Notes under the pieces: generated by a model
What the model was told of the DNA's origin: nothing
The model's database searches: none
What the model saw: only the letters and a program-made list of their open reading frames with translations
Position numbers and translations under genes: made by a program
Part shown: positions 1 through 7,371 of the stretch, piece after piece
Numbering within the stretch: position 1 is the first letter of the stretch
How the letters are laid out: each line of letters begins with the position of its first letter
Source of the DNA: Verrucomicrobiota bacterium
GTDB lineage: Bacteria > Verrucomicrobiota > Verrucomicrobiia > Limisphaerales > JAFGQR01
Length of the DNA stretch: 46,152 nt
Assembly: GCA_016935555.1 (NCBI GenBank)
Contig: JAFGQR010000077.1
Coordinates: forward strand, 1 to 46,152
Direction: 5' to 3'

Positions 1-620
1 CCGGGCGCGGTCCCGGGCGAGGGCGACGGCGACGGGCCGACGCCGCGCGAGCCTGTCAGGAGCGCCTGGATCTGGGTGACGGACAGATCGCTGTTCCGGC
101 AGGCCGGCCGGCTGTAATCCAGCGCGTCGAGCTGAAACACCAGGCCCAGCGCCCTGGCCAGCCCCGCCTGCAACGAATCGTCCTCCGAACCGCCGCCACC
201 CCCGCCCCCACGGCCGTCCGCCTCTTTCGCACCCGGCCGGGCCGGTGATGGCGTGGTGTCGTTCAGTTCCTTGACGCCCTCATACAGCACCAGCGCCTGC
301 GCATCCAAATGCCGCTGCAACGCCGCGTAGTAGCCCGGATCCCCAATGTGCGACGCCCCCGCCAGCCACACCACCGGCCCCCCACCCCGCGCCGGCCCAA
401 ACCGGCGCACCGCAATCTGCAATTCCACCGTGCCCGCATCCGGGCACGCCACCCGCATGTACGGGGCGGGCTCCGGGTCCGGGCGGCGTCCCGTGTGCGG
501 ATCGCGCGGGCAGGTGGCGCAGCCGGTGGCGGCCAGCAGCAGCGCGCCCGCCCAACCCATCCAGGCGCCCGGCTTCAACCGCGGCGCGGCGGGACGCGCC
601 AACAAAGGGGTGGTCTTCAT
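1..620 (-). CDS. TraB/GumN-like lipoprotein, 3' end outside window
   Basis: The reading frame starts at an ATG at 620 and is still open at base 1, so the C-terminus lies outside the window (about 206 residues visible). The N-terminus has a basic region, a hydrophobic stretch and a lipobox-like ATGC, which suggests an exported lipoprotein. The segment VVWLAGASHIGDPGYYAALQ followed by LVLYEGV resembles the start of TraB/GumN-type domains (a His-containing strand, then a conserved Glu); this is family knowledge recalled without a search. A low-complexity GGGGGG linker lies near residues 139-144. It follows the esterase relic by 24 bp on the same strand and may share its promoter. The biochemical role is unknown; members are proposed metal-dependent hydrolases or erythromycin-esterase-like proteins. 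Family confidence is moderate; that it is coding is fairly sure. Confidence 0.6.
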   Translation of the reverse strand, partial: MKTTPLLARPAAPRLKPGAWMGWAGALLLAATGCATCPRDPHTGRRPDPEPAPYMRVACPDAGTVELQIAVRRFGPARGGGPVVWLAGASHIGDPGYYAALQRHLDAQALVLYEGVKELNDTTPSPARPGAKEADGRGGGGGGGSEDDSLQAGLARALGLVFQLDALDYSRPACRNSDLSVTQIQALLTGSRGVGPSPSPSPGTAP

Positions 621-644
621 CACGCCGGCCCGGGGCCGCCCTGG

Positions 645-959
645 CTACTGAAACAGCCGGGGCGCAATGTCGGCCACGTAACGGCGCCAGACCGGCCCGC
701 TGCGGGTGCCGTCGGTTCGATGCCACTCGTGCCGGATGCCGGGTTCCCGGAGCCGGTCGATGAACGCCTCGTTGCGCCGGATCAGGAAGTCATCCTTGCC
801 GCACCCGATCCAGAGCCGGAAGGTCACGCGGCGGTCGTCCTGGATTTCCGGTGAGACCGTCGGGGCCGGACGCATTCGTCGGGCGGGCGTTTCAGCGGAG
901 AGCGCGGTGAGGGCGCTGATCAACAGCGGGCAGCCTGGAACCCATGCGTCGTGTCTCAT
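645..959 (-). pseudogene. internally deleted esterase relic (still an open frame)
   Basis: The 104-codon frame joins a signal-peptide-like N-terminus (a hydrophobic stretch ending near ALTALSAETPA) to what looks like the last ~60 residues of a secreted D-type (feruloyl/acetyl-xylan) esterase: FRLWIGCGKDDFLIRRNEAF, then HEW, then PVWRRYVADIAPRLFQ. Full-length relatives are usually about 280-400 residues with a GxSxG nucleophile; that central part is missing here. The normally conserved GxHxWPVWRRY element reads DGTRSGPVWRRY, so the catalytic His and the following Trp appear replaced by Arg and Gly. A plausible promoter remains just upstream (968-996). The gene is best read as a relic produced by an in-frame internal deletion. 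A small functional protein cannot be excluded. Confidence 0.6.
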
Positions 960-967
960 GGGTGCAG

Positions 968-996
968 GATGTAGACGTCTTTGCCCGCCGCGTCAA
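968..996 (-). promoter_or_regulatory. promoter of the esterase relic
   Basis: On the minus strand TTGACG (996-991) and TACATC (973-968) are 17 bp apart, and the ATG at 959 follows 8 nt after the -10 box. The -35 is 5/6 to the sigma-70 consensus and the -10 is weak. The spacing matches several other promoters in this window. Confidence 0.4.
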
Positions 997-1117
997 CGGG
1001 GAACCATGGCTGCCGCCGCAATCCGGTGCGAACACACGCCCGGCTGCCGGATCCTCCGAACCCGTTTCCGTTTCCAGGGCGAACCCTTGGACGGGGGACG
1101 GGGCGCCGGATGTTCGG

Positions 1118-1146
1118 TTGACTTGGGCGTGGCGGCCGTGTTGACT
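1118..1146 (+). promoter_or_regulatory. possible promoter of the DUF1080 gene
   Basis: TTGACT (1118-1123) is followed after 17 bp by TTGACT (1141-1146), and the ATG at 1154 lies 7 nt further on. The -35 is good; the -10 matches the consensus at only 3 positions. It is included because its geometry equals that of the stronger promoters in the window. Confidence 0.3.
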
Positions 1147-1153
1147 GGGCGGC

Positions 1154-2338
1154 ATGAGATGGCACGCAATGTTGAGCTTCGCGGGGACTTTTGTGTTCGT
1201 GGCAACATCCGCCCCGGCCGCGGACGTCGGTCCGGCGTTTTACGGGGACCCGCCGGACGAGCATCATGCCTGGGCGGTGCACGACCGGAACCGGCCGTTG
1301 CCCAAGCCGGTGACGCCCGGCACGTTCAGCACGCCGGATCAGCCGGGCAAGCCGCCAGCGGACGCGGTGGTGCTGTTCGACGGGACGGATTTGTCCGCGT
1401 GGGTGACGGGCCGCGGGCAGCCTGCGAAATGGATTGTGAAGGACGGCTACATGCAGGTCAACGGGGGGGAGATCCGCACCCGGCGCGAATTTGGCGACTG
1501 CCAGGTGCATGTCGAATGGGCGGCGCCCGCGGAGGTCAAGGGCGGCGGCCAGGGGCGGGGCAACAGCGGGGTGTTTCTGCCCGGGGGATTGGAGATTCAG
1601 GTGTTGGATTCGTATGACAACCCGACCTATGCCGACGGCGGGGCGGGAGCCTACTACGGGATCCACCCGCCGCTGGTGAACGCGCTGCGGCCGCCGGGCG
1701 AGTACCAGGTGTATGACATCGTGTTTCGGCGTCCGGTGTATAGGGACGGCCAGGTGCTTGACTGGGGGTATGTGACGGTGTTCGTCAACGGCGTGCTGGT
1801 CCAAGACCACACCCCCTTGGAAGGCAGCGGCGGCCACATGGGCCGCACCCGGCCGGGCCCGTTCCCGGAAAAGGGCTCCTTGCGGCTTCAGGACCACGGC
1901 CACCCAATCCGCTTCCGCAACATCTGGTGCCGCGAATTGCCCCCGCGCACGTCCCAGGGCGGCACGGACGGCTACCTGACCCCCGAAGCCGCCATGGCGA
2001 AACGCAGGGAAATCGCCGCCTCCATCCGCGCCGACGCGGACACCCTGAAGGACCCGGCCAACCCGGTGCCCGAGCTGCTGCGGCGAATGGAGTCCCTTGT
2101 TTACGAGTCCGATCCCGCCACCCTGGCAGCCGTCGACCGCTTGAACGCCCAATACCTCCAGCAAATCAGAACCCTCCCCCCCGCCAAGCTCGCCCAGAAA
2201 CAGGGCGAACTGAAACACCTCCGCGACGTCTTCCGTTACCTGGCGCGCTGGAAAATCCTCCCCGCCACCTACGGCCCGAGAACCGACATCGACCAGATCA
2301 TCCGGGACCAGGGTTGGGACAAACGCAAGAAGGGATAA
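1154..2338 (+). CDS. secreted DUF1080 (3-keto-disaccharide hydrolase-like) protein
   Basis: A protein of 394 residues. It has a signal peptide (cleavage near TSAPAA, residues 18-23), then a DUF1080 beta-jelly-roll domain at about residues 70-270, recognised by VLFDGTDLSAW, the NSGVFL motif (a hallmark of the family), LEIQVLDS and the closing LRLQDHGHPIRFRNIW. DUF1080 proteins bind or cleave glycans; characterised members hydrolyse 3-keto-glycosides. The C-terminal ~115 residues are a charged helical extension (repeated PPAKLAQKQGELKHLR-type segments) not part of DUF1080. The start is the first ATG compatible with the signal peptide and sits 7 nt after a weak -10 box; there is no Shine-Dalgarno sequence. 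The next gene starts 115 bp downstream. The family call is firm; the substrate is unknown. Confidence 0.88.
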   Translation: MRWHAMLSFAGTFVFVATSAPAADVGPAFYGDPPDEHHAWAVHDRNRPLPKPVTPGTFSTPDQPGKPPADAVVLFDGTDLSAWVTGRGQPAKWIVKDGYMQVNGGEIRTRREFGDCQVHVEWAAPAEVKGGGQGRGNSGVFLPGGLEIQVLDSYDNPTYADGGAGAYYGIHPPLVNALRPPGEYQVYDIVFRRPVYRDGQVLDWGYVTVFVNGVLVQDHTPLEGSGGHMGRTRPGPFPEKGSLRLQDHGHPIRFRNIWCRELPPRTSQGGTDGYLTPEAAMAKRREIAASIRADADTLKDPANPVPELLRRMESLVYESDPATLAAVDRLNAQYLQQIRTLPPAKLAQKQGELKHLRDVFRYLARWKILPATYGPRTDIDQIIRDQGWDKRKKG

Positions 2339-2453
2339 ACCGTCTCCCGGGGACACGCCGCACTTGCCGACCCGCCAGAGCCGCACCGAAACACCCAGTC
2401 CCGCGAAACGCCCTGAGACGTCAACCGCCGTCTCCGGTGGCCCCGCGCGCCGC

Positions 2454-2987
2454 ATGACCCCCGATCCCGCCACGCCAGCCGGCGCGCCGTCCCGCGCAAC
2501 GGGCGGCTGCGCTGCAAACGCGTTGCGCGCCCTGGTCCGGGTTTTGGGTGTCGCCTCGGGCGCGGGTCTGATGGCCATGGTGCTGGTGACGACCCTGGAC
2601 GTCGCGCTGCGGGCCCTTGGGTGGTCACGACCGGGCGCCTACGATTTGGTCAAGGTTTTTGCCGCGCTGACGATTGCCGCGGCGCTTCCCTACACCACGG
2701 CCATCAAGGGGCATGTGGCGATCGAATTTTTCTTCCACCGCCTGGGCCGCCGCGGGCGGATGGTGGTGGATGCGGTGATGCGGTTGGGCGGCATGGGGCT
2801 GTTTGGGCTGCTGGCGTGGGGGTGCGTGGCGCTGGGCAACAGCCTCTGGCGAAGCGGCGAGGTCAGCCTCACGTTGCAACTGCCGATTTTCTGGGTGCCG
2901 TATGTCCTGGCGGCCTCGTGCGGGCTGGTCGTGTTGATCAAGATCTATCACCTGCTGCATCCCGGCCAACCCCTCATCCGGCCATGA
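2454..2987 (+). CDS. dctQ: TRAP transporter small permease subunit (DctQ-type)
   Basis: A protein of 177 residues with four predicted membrane helices (about residues 28-53, 60-84, 103-126 and 137-163), the expected layout of the TRAP small permease. It pairs with the large permease encoded next to form the Na+-driven uptake channel for carboxylate-type solutes brought by a periplasmic binding protein. The first ATG (2454) is used; the TTG at 2364 would add a Pro/Ala/Thr-rich tail with no support. The stop overlaps the next start (ATGA at 2984-2987), indicating translational coupling. No DctP solute-binding protein is encoded in this window, so the ligand cannot be guessed. Confidence 0.87.
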   Translation: MTPDPATPAGAPSRATGGCAANALRALVRVLGVASGAGLMAMVLVTTLDVALRALGWSRPGAYDLVKVFAALTIAAALPYTTAIKGHVAIEFFFHRLGRRGRMVVDAVMRLGGMGLFGLLAWGCVALGNSLWRSGEVSLTLQLPIFWVPYVLAASCGLVVLIKIYHLLHPGQPLIRP

Positions 2988-4285
2988 CTCCCACCGAAGG
3001 CGCCGTCATCGGATTCGCTCTGCTGCTGGTCCTCCTGGCCGGCTCCATGCCGGTCGGGTTCGTCATGGCCAGCGTCGGGTGGATCGGCTTCGCGCTGATG
3101 GTGTCGCCCGCGGCCGCGACCCGCATGGCCACCAGCGAGCTGTATGCGACCTTCGGCGATTACAGCCTCACGACCATCCCGCTCTTTGTGCTGATGGGCC
3201 AGGTGGCGTTCCACAGCGGCATCAGCCGCGGCCTGTTCCGGGCGGCTTATCACTGGATGGGCCGCCTGCCGGGCGGCCTGGCGATGGCCACCGTGGGGGC
3301 TTCCACCGCGTTCGGAGCGATCTGCGGCTCGGGTCCCGCAACGTCCGCGACGATCGCCTCGGTGGCCGTGCCCGAGATGCGGCGCTACCGCTACAACCTG
3401 TCGCTGGCGACCGGCTGCGTCGCGGCCAGCGGGGGCCTGGGCATGCTCATCCCCCCCAGCATCGTGTTCATCGTCTATGCCATCCTCACCGAGATGTCCA
3501 TCGGCAAGCTGTTCATCGCCGGCGTCGCACCGGGCCTGATGATTGCCGGCATGTTTTGCGCCGTCATTTACGCGCAGTGCCGGCGCCAGCCGGCCATGGG
3601 ACCTCCGGGGCCGCCGTTCCCCTGGCGGGAGAAGTTTGCCTCGTTGAACGGGATTTGGGAGACGCTCACGTTGTTTGTCCTGGTGATGGGGGGGATGTTT
3701 CGGGGGTTCTTCACCGCCACCGAGGCCGCGGCCATCGGGGCCGCAAGCACGCTGCTCATCGCGCTGTTCAAAGGCCAGTTGACCTGGGAGAAGCTGGCCC
3801 GCTGCCTGAATGAAACCATCCGCACCTCCTGCATGGTCATGACCATCGTCGCCGGCGCCATCATCTTCGGCAAATTCCTCACGATCACCCAGGTGCCGTC
3901 GCACCTCGCCACGTGGCTCTCGGCGCTGCCCCTGCCGGGCTGGTGCATCATCGGCCTGATCCTCCTGTTCTACCTGGTCGGCGGTTGTTTCCTCGATGCC
4001 CTGGCCCTCGACATCCTCACCATCCCGATCTTTTACCCCGTCATCCTGGCGCTCGGCTACGACCTCATCTGGTTCGGCGTCATGATCGTCGTCGTCACCA
4101 TGATGGGCGTCATCACCCCCCCCGTGGGCGTGTGCGCCTACGTCGTCGGAGGCATGACCCGCGATGTGCCGCTCCAGCAGGTGTTCCGCGGCAGCCTGCC
4201 TTTCCTCGGAACGCTCGTCCTGGCCGCCATTCTCCTGACCGTCTTCCCGCAGATCATCACCTGGCTGCCGAGCCTGGTCGAATAA
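2984..4285 (+). CDS. dctM: TRAP transporter large permease subunit (DctM-type)
   Basis: A 433-residue polytopic membrane protein with the DctM pattern: GFALLLVLLAGSMPVGFVM at the N-terminus, TTIPLFVLMGQVAFHSGIS, the glycine-rich GAICGSGPATSATIASVAVPEM, GLGMLIPPSIVFIVYAILTE, and the second-half repeat with YLVGGCFLDALALDILTIP and MMGVITPPVGVCAY. It forms the transport pore with DctQ. Its length matches the family (420-440). It overlaps the small permease by 4 bp and is followed after 12 bp by a universal stress protein gene, an arrangement like teaBCD of ectoine transporters, where the stress protein modulates uptake. Family call certain; substrate unknown. Confidence 0.95.
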   Translation: MTPTEGAVIGFALLLVLLAGSMPVGFVMASVGWIGFALMVSPAAATRMATSELYATFGDYSLTTIPLFVLMGQVAFHSGISRGLFRAAYHWMGRLPGGLAMATVGASTAFGAICGSGPATSATIASVAVPEMRRYRYNLSLATGCVAASGGLGMLIPPSIVFIVYAILTEMSIGKLFIAGVAPGLMIAGMFCAVIYAQCRRQPAMGPPGPPFPWREKFASLNGIWETLTLFVLVMGGMFRGFFTATEAAAIGAASTLLIALFKGQLTWEKLARCLNETIRTSCMVMTIVAGAIIFGKFLTITQVPSHLATWLSALPLPGWCIIGLILLFYLVGGCFLDALALDILTIPIFYPVILALGYDLIWFGVMIVVVTMMGVITPPVGVCAYVVGGMTRDVPLQQVFRGSLPFLGTLVLAAILLTVFPQIITWLPSLVE

Positions 4286-4297
4286 CCGCAGCGCCAC

Positions 4298-4774
4298 ATG
4301 AACCCGGATCCCCATCCCGAAAGCCGCTTCAAACGCATCCTCTTCTGCACCGACTTCTCCGAAAGCGCCGACGCGGTCTTCGAGTTCGCCATCGACGCCA
4401 CCATCCGCCGGCCCGGCTCGGTCCTGCACATCCTGCACATCGTGCACGAGCCGGACGCGCAATTCTGGCGGTCCTACATGGCGGAGGTGGACCGCGTGGA
4501 AGAGGAGGCGCACCGCCTGATCGATGAGAAAATCCGCGCCACCTACCTCGCGCGCGTCCCGCCGGGCCTCGACGTGCGCACCGAAGTGCGCGACGGCCCC
4601 GAAGCCGCCGCCATCCTCGAATTCGCCGAGGCGGCGGGCATCGACCTGATCATTCTCGGGCGCCACGGCCACCACGGCGTGGGCAAAGCCCTGTTCGGGA
4701 GCGTCGCCGCCAAGGTCGTGAGCAAGGCTCAGTGCGCCGTCCTGGTCGTGCCCCTGGCCTACGCGCGCCCGTGA
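4298..4774 (+). CDS. universal stress protein (UspA family, TeaD-like context)
   Basis: A single-domain UspA protein of 158 residues. The N-terminal strand FKRILFCTDFSESAD and the C-terminal ATP-binding signature G-2X-G-9X-G-S (GRHG at about residues 126-129, then GS after nine residues) are intact, so ATP binding is expected. The final strand CAVLVVP is typical. It lies 12 bp behind dctM and is probably co-transcribed. In Halomonas the UspA protein TeaD is encoded with, and regulates, the TRAP transporter TeaABC, so a regulatory role on this transporter is a reasonable inference. Confidence 0.92.
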   Translation: MNPDPHPESRFKRILFCTDFSESADAVFEFAIDATIRRPGSVLHILHIVHEPDAQFWRSYMAEVDRVEEEAHRLIDEKIRATYLARVPPGLDVRTEVRDGPEAAAILEFAEAAGIDLIILGRHGHHGVGKALFGSVAAKVVSKAQCAVLVVPLAYARP

Positions 4775-4845
4775 TCTACCCAAGCGCCGCTGCCCGCGCC
4801 CCCAAGCCCCGAAGACCACCACCCGCGCCCGATCCAATTATCGGC

Positions 4846-4875
4846 TTGGTCGAGGCTGGACTTGGCGGATAGACT
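4846..4875 (+). promoter_or_regulatory. promoter of the Nudix gene
   Basis: TTGGTC (4846-4851), an 18-bp spacer and TAGACT (4870-4875) precede the ATG at 4882 by 6 nt. A normal transcription start would fall at or next to the ATG, and there is no Shine-Dalgarno sequence. Confidence 0.45.
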
Positions 4876-4881
4876 GTGGCC

Positions 4882-5358
4882 ATGCCATCGCGCAAGAGTG
4901 CAGGTTTGTTGATGTATCGGTTTCGGGACGGACAACTCGAGGTGCTGCTGGCCCATCCGGGCGGTCCTTATTTCGCACGGAAAGACGACGGGGCTTGGAC
5001 GGTGCCCAAAGGCGAGATTGAGGCGGGCGAGGATTATCTGGCCACGGCGATCCGCGAATTCAAGGAGGAGGTGGGCGTGGCGGTGGATCCGGCCAGCCGC
5101 TTTGTCGGCCTGGGGTCCATTCGCCAGCGCGGCGGCAAGGTGGTCCATGCGTGGGGCATCGAGGGCGACTACGATCCTGCCCACCCGCTGCCCACCAGCA
5201 CCTTCGAAATGGAATGGCCGTCCCATTCCGGAACACGCAAGCGCTTCCCCGAAGTCGACCGGCTCGAGTTCTTTCCCCTGCCGGTCGCGCGCGTGAAACT
5301 CAAAGACACCCATTTGCCCTTCCTGGACCGCCTGGAGGCGTTCCTGGGCCGGCCCTGA
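4882..5358 (+). CDS. Nudix hydrolase (Ap4A/NTP pyrophosphatase-like)
   Basis: A protein of 158 residues. The complete Nudix box GX5EX7REUXEEXGU is visible as GEIEAGEDYLATAIREFKEE followed by VGV (about residues 49-71), with the upstream GAWTVPKG loop. Such enzymes cleave nucleoside diphosphates linked to another moiety using Mg2+ held by the EE of the box. The N-terminal KSAGLLMYRFRDGQLEVLLAHPGGP resembles the small-Nudix group annotated as NUDIX DNA mismatch/Ap4A-type; the exact substrate is not readable. The ATG at 4882 is preferred over the in-frame GTG at 4876 because it sits at normal distance from the -10 box. It stands alone between intergenic gaps of 107 and 66 bp. Confidence 0.93.
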   Translation: MPSRKSAGLLMYRFRDGQLEVLLAHPGGPYFARKDDGAWTVPKGEIEAGEDYLATAIREFKEEVGVAVDPASRFVGLGSIRQRGGKVVHAWGIEGDYDPAHPLPTSTFEMEWPSHSGTRKRFPEVDRLEFFPLPVARVKLKDTHLPFLDRLEAFLGRP

Positions 5359-5387
5359 AAAAAATGCGAAAAAAATCCGAAAGCCAC

Positions 5388-5415
5388 TTGCGACCGGTCG
5401 GCGCTGCACTATGGT
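5388..5415 (+). promoter_or_regulatory. promoter of the small Cys-rich gene
   Basis: TTGCGA (5388-5393), a 16-bp spacer and TATGGT (5410-5415) lie 9 nt before the ATG at 5425. The region immediately upstream (5357-5380) is an A-rich stretch that could act as an UP element. Confidence 0.45.
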
Positions 5416-5424
5416 GCGCCCGCC

Positions 5425-5658
5425 ATGAAAAAGATCATTGCGATTGGTTTGTTCGCTGCGTTTGCGTTGGCACCCGCCTTGCCGGCGGCGGATCAGGCCC
5501 CTGCCAGAGACCGGAAAGCCCCGGCAGCCCGCCATTGCAAAGGGGGCTGCCCCGCCCAGCGAGGCGGCTGCGAGCAACGCAAAGACTGCCCCAAAGACTG
5601 CCCCAAGGATTGTCCGGCCGGCAACGGCCAGAAGTGCCCGGGCTCCAAGGGCAAGTAA
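5425..5658 (+). CDS. small exported cysteine-rich protein with KDCP repeats
   Basis: A 77-residue product. Residues 1-22 form a clear Sec signal peptide (MKK, hydrophobic core, ALPAA cleavage site). The mature part is about 55 residues with seven cysteines in its last 41 residues: HC, GGC, GGC, three tandem KDCP units and KC. The KDCP units are encoded by a 12-bp tandem repeat at 5581-5619. The pattern is compatible with metal binding or a disulfide-rich extracellular peptide, but no known family is recognised. The signal peptide, the promoter 9 nt upstream and the periodic cysteines support a real gene. Function unknown. Confidence 0.68.
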   Translation: MKKIIAIGLFAAFALAPALPAADQAPARDRKAPAARHCKGGCPAQRGGCEQRKDCPKDCPKDCPAGNGQKCPGSKGK

Positions 5659-5824
5659 GCCAGGCCGCCCCCGCGATCCGCGACGGGCAACACGATCCCT
5701 GCCCCGCGTCCGTGCGACTGCGGGCCGGGGATTCTTTTTGGGCGGCGCCTCCGGGGGCCATGGGGAATCCGGCGGTGAAGACGGCGCCGTGGTGGAGCGT
5801 CTGAGGGAGGTAACACAACACGCC

Positions 5825-7309
5825 ATGTCACCCGCCATACAGACCCCTTGGATCCAAGACCGCCGTTCCTTCCTGAAATCGACTGCCGCCCTCGCCGCGC
5901 TGGCGGCATGGCCGATGGGCTGCGCAACGGGGCCGGGCACGTTGGCCGGCGCGGGATTTGCCAGGCGCCGGAAAAGTCCCGGCCTGGTGCGCGGGGCGTT
6001 CTTTTATCCGCCGGCCCAGGTGGTCCTCGACGGGAAGTGCGAGGACGGCTGGCGTTCGCACCAGTGGTTCACGTGGCCGGGAAACCAGTTCGCCCCGGAA
6101 CAGCAGCAGGCCAAGTTCACCGGGCGGCTGCGCGAGATTGTGGCGGACCTCGACCTGACGCTGAAGCTCGAGGACGGCCCGCTGTCCACCGATGCGGCGA
6201 TCGGGGCGTTTGTGGCGGACGTGGAGCGATCGAAGCCCGAGGCGCTGCTGTTGATCAATTTCTGGAACAGTTTCAGCCCCAAACTCAAACCCATCCTCGC
6301 CGCCTTCAAGGGCCCCATCATCGTCTACCAGCCCGTCGGCGCCAACCACCAGCTGCCCCCCGAATTCCTCCGCACCGCCCCCCGCGTCCAATACATCCAT
6401 TCCGTCGAGAACTGGGATGCCCTCGAACGCGGCTTGCGGGCCGTCCACGCCAAGGTCCGGCTGGCCCAAAGCCGCCTGCTGCGCGTCTCGGGTCAGCTCC
6501 AACGCGAGACGGACCATGTTGAGCCGTTCTTCAAACTGCCCATCCATGGCATCCCCACCGCCCAATTCAACCGGGTGTTCGACGAATTCACCCTCACCGA
6601 CGAGCACCGCGCCCTGGCTCGCGCAGTCCGCCGCCGGGCCCGTTCGGTCACCGACCTCAAGGAGCAGGCCTTTCTCGACGCGGTGCGCGCCCATGCGGCG
6701 GTGGGCCAGCTGCTGGAGCGCCACGAGGCGGACGCGATCACGATCGAGTGCCTGTTCCTGAAGCACCGCAAGCCGTGCCTGAGTTTTGCGCTCAACAACG
6801 GCGCCCTGGTGCCGTGCGGGTGCGAAAACGATCTCGACGCCACCCTCACCCTGCTGCTCGGCGCCAGCCTGTTCGGCCGGGGCGGCTTCCAGCACAACCC
6901 CGAATTCGACACCGAACACCAACATTACTTCGCCTCCCACTGCACATGCGCCACCAGGCTCCACGGGCCGGATCAGCCCGAAGCGCCGTACCACCTCCGC
7001 CCCTTTTTCCACCAGTTGCCCAAGACACTCGCGCTTGACGTGCAGTGGCCCGCAGGCCAACCCGCGACCCTCTTCAAATACCAGTCCGCCAAAACCACCC
7101 TCAACGCCTGGCGCGGCCGCATCATCACCTCGCCCACCTGCCCGCCCACGGGCGGATGCGCCACGCGCGTGCTCGTCAAGATCGAGGGCGTGGATGATGT
7201 CTGCAGCGTGTATTGCGGACCCCACCCCGTGCTGTATTGCGGCGATTTCGCCCGCCACGCCCGGGCGTTTGCCCAGCTCTATCCCCTGGCCCTCCGCACC
7301 AACGCATGA
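5825..7309 (+). CDS. Tat-exported L-fucose isomerase-like protein
   Basis: A protein of 494 residues. The N-terminus has a twin-arginine motif RRSFLKS and a hydrophobic segment, so Tat export is predicted; the following MGC is a poor lipobox. The rest resembles the L-fucose/L-arabinose isomerase fold: LLLINFWNSFSPKLKPILAA and IIVYQPVGANHQLPPEF in the N-domain, and a C-domain with AITIECLF, PCLSFALNNGALVPCGCEND, EFDTEHQHYFASHCTC and RVLVKIEGVDD. Related cytosolic isomerases interconvert aldoses and ketoses; an exported homologue may bind or modify sugars outside the cytoplasm, which is inference. A Shine-Dalgarno-like GGGAGGT lies about 14 nt upstream of the ATG. The stop is in ATGA at 7306-7309, which could couple it to the sulfatase downstream. 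Similar proteins are usually annotated hypothetical. Confidence 0.7.
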   Translation: MSPAIQTPWIQDRRSFLKSTAALAALAAWPMGCATGPGTLAGAGFARRRKSPGLVRGAFFYPPAQVVLDGKCEDGWRSHQWFTWPGNQFAPEQQQAKFTGRLREIVADLDLTLKLEDGPLSTDAAIGAFVADVERSKPEALLLINFWNSFSPKLKPILAAFKGPIIVYQPVGANHQLPPEFLRTAPRVQYIHSVENWDALERGLRAVHAKVRLAQSRLLRVSGQLQRETDHVEPFFKLPIHGIPTAQFNRVFDEFTLTDEHRALARAVRRRARSVTDLKEQAFLDAVRAHAAVGQLLERHEADAITIECLFLKHRKPCLSFALNNGALVPCGCENDLDATLTLLLGASLFGRGGFQHNPEFDTEHQHYFASHCTCATRLHGPDQPEAPYHLRPFFHQLPKTLALDVQWPAGQPATLFKYQSAKTTLNAWRGRIITSPTCPPTGGCATRVLVKIEGVDDVCSVYCGPHPVLYCGDFARHARAFAQLYPLALRTNA

Positions 7310-7371
7310 TCCCAAACCGTCGCCCGGCCGTCCTCCTCCCATCCCCAGCCCACCCCCAACGGCCGGCGCGC

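Noticed and set aside
2364..2453. Longer DctQ from a TTG at 2364
   Set aside because: It adds a Pro/Thr/Ala-rich stretch before the first membrane helix without a ribosome-binding site; the ATG at 2454 gives the normal family length.
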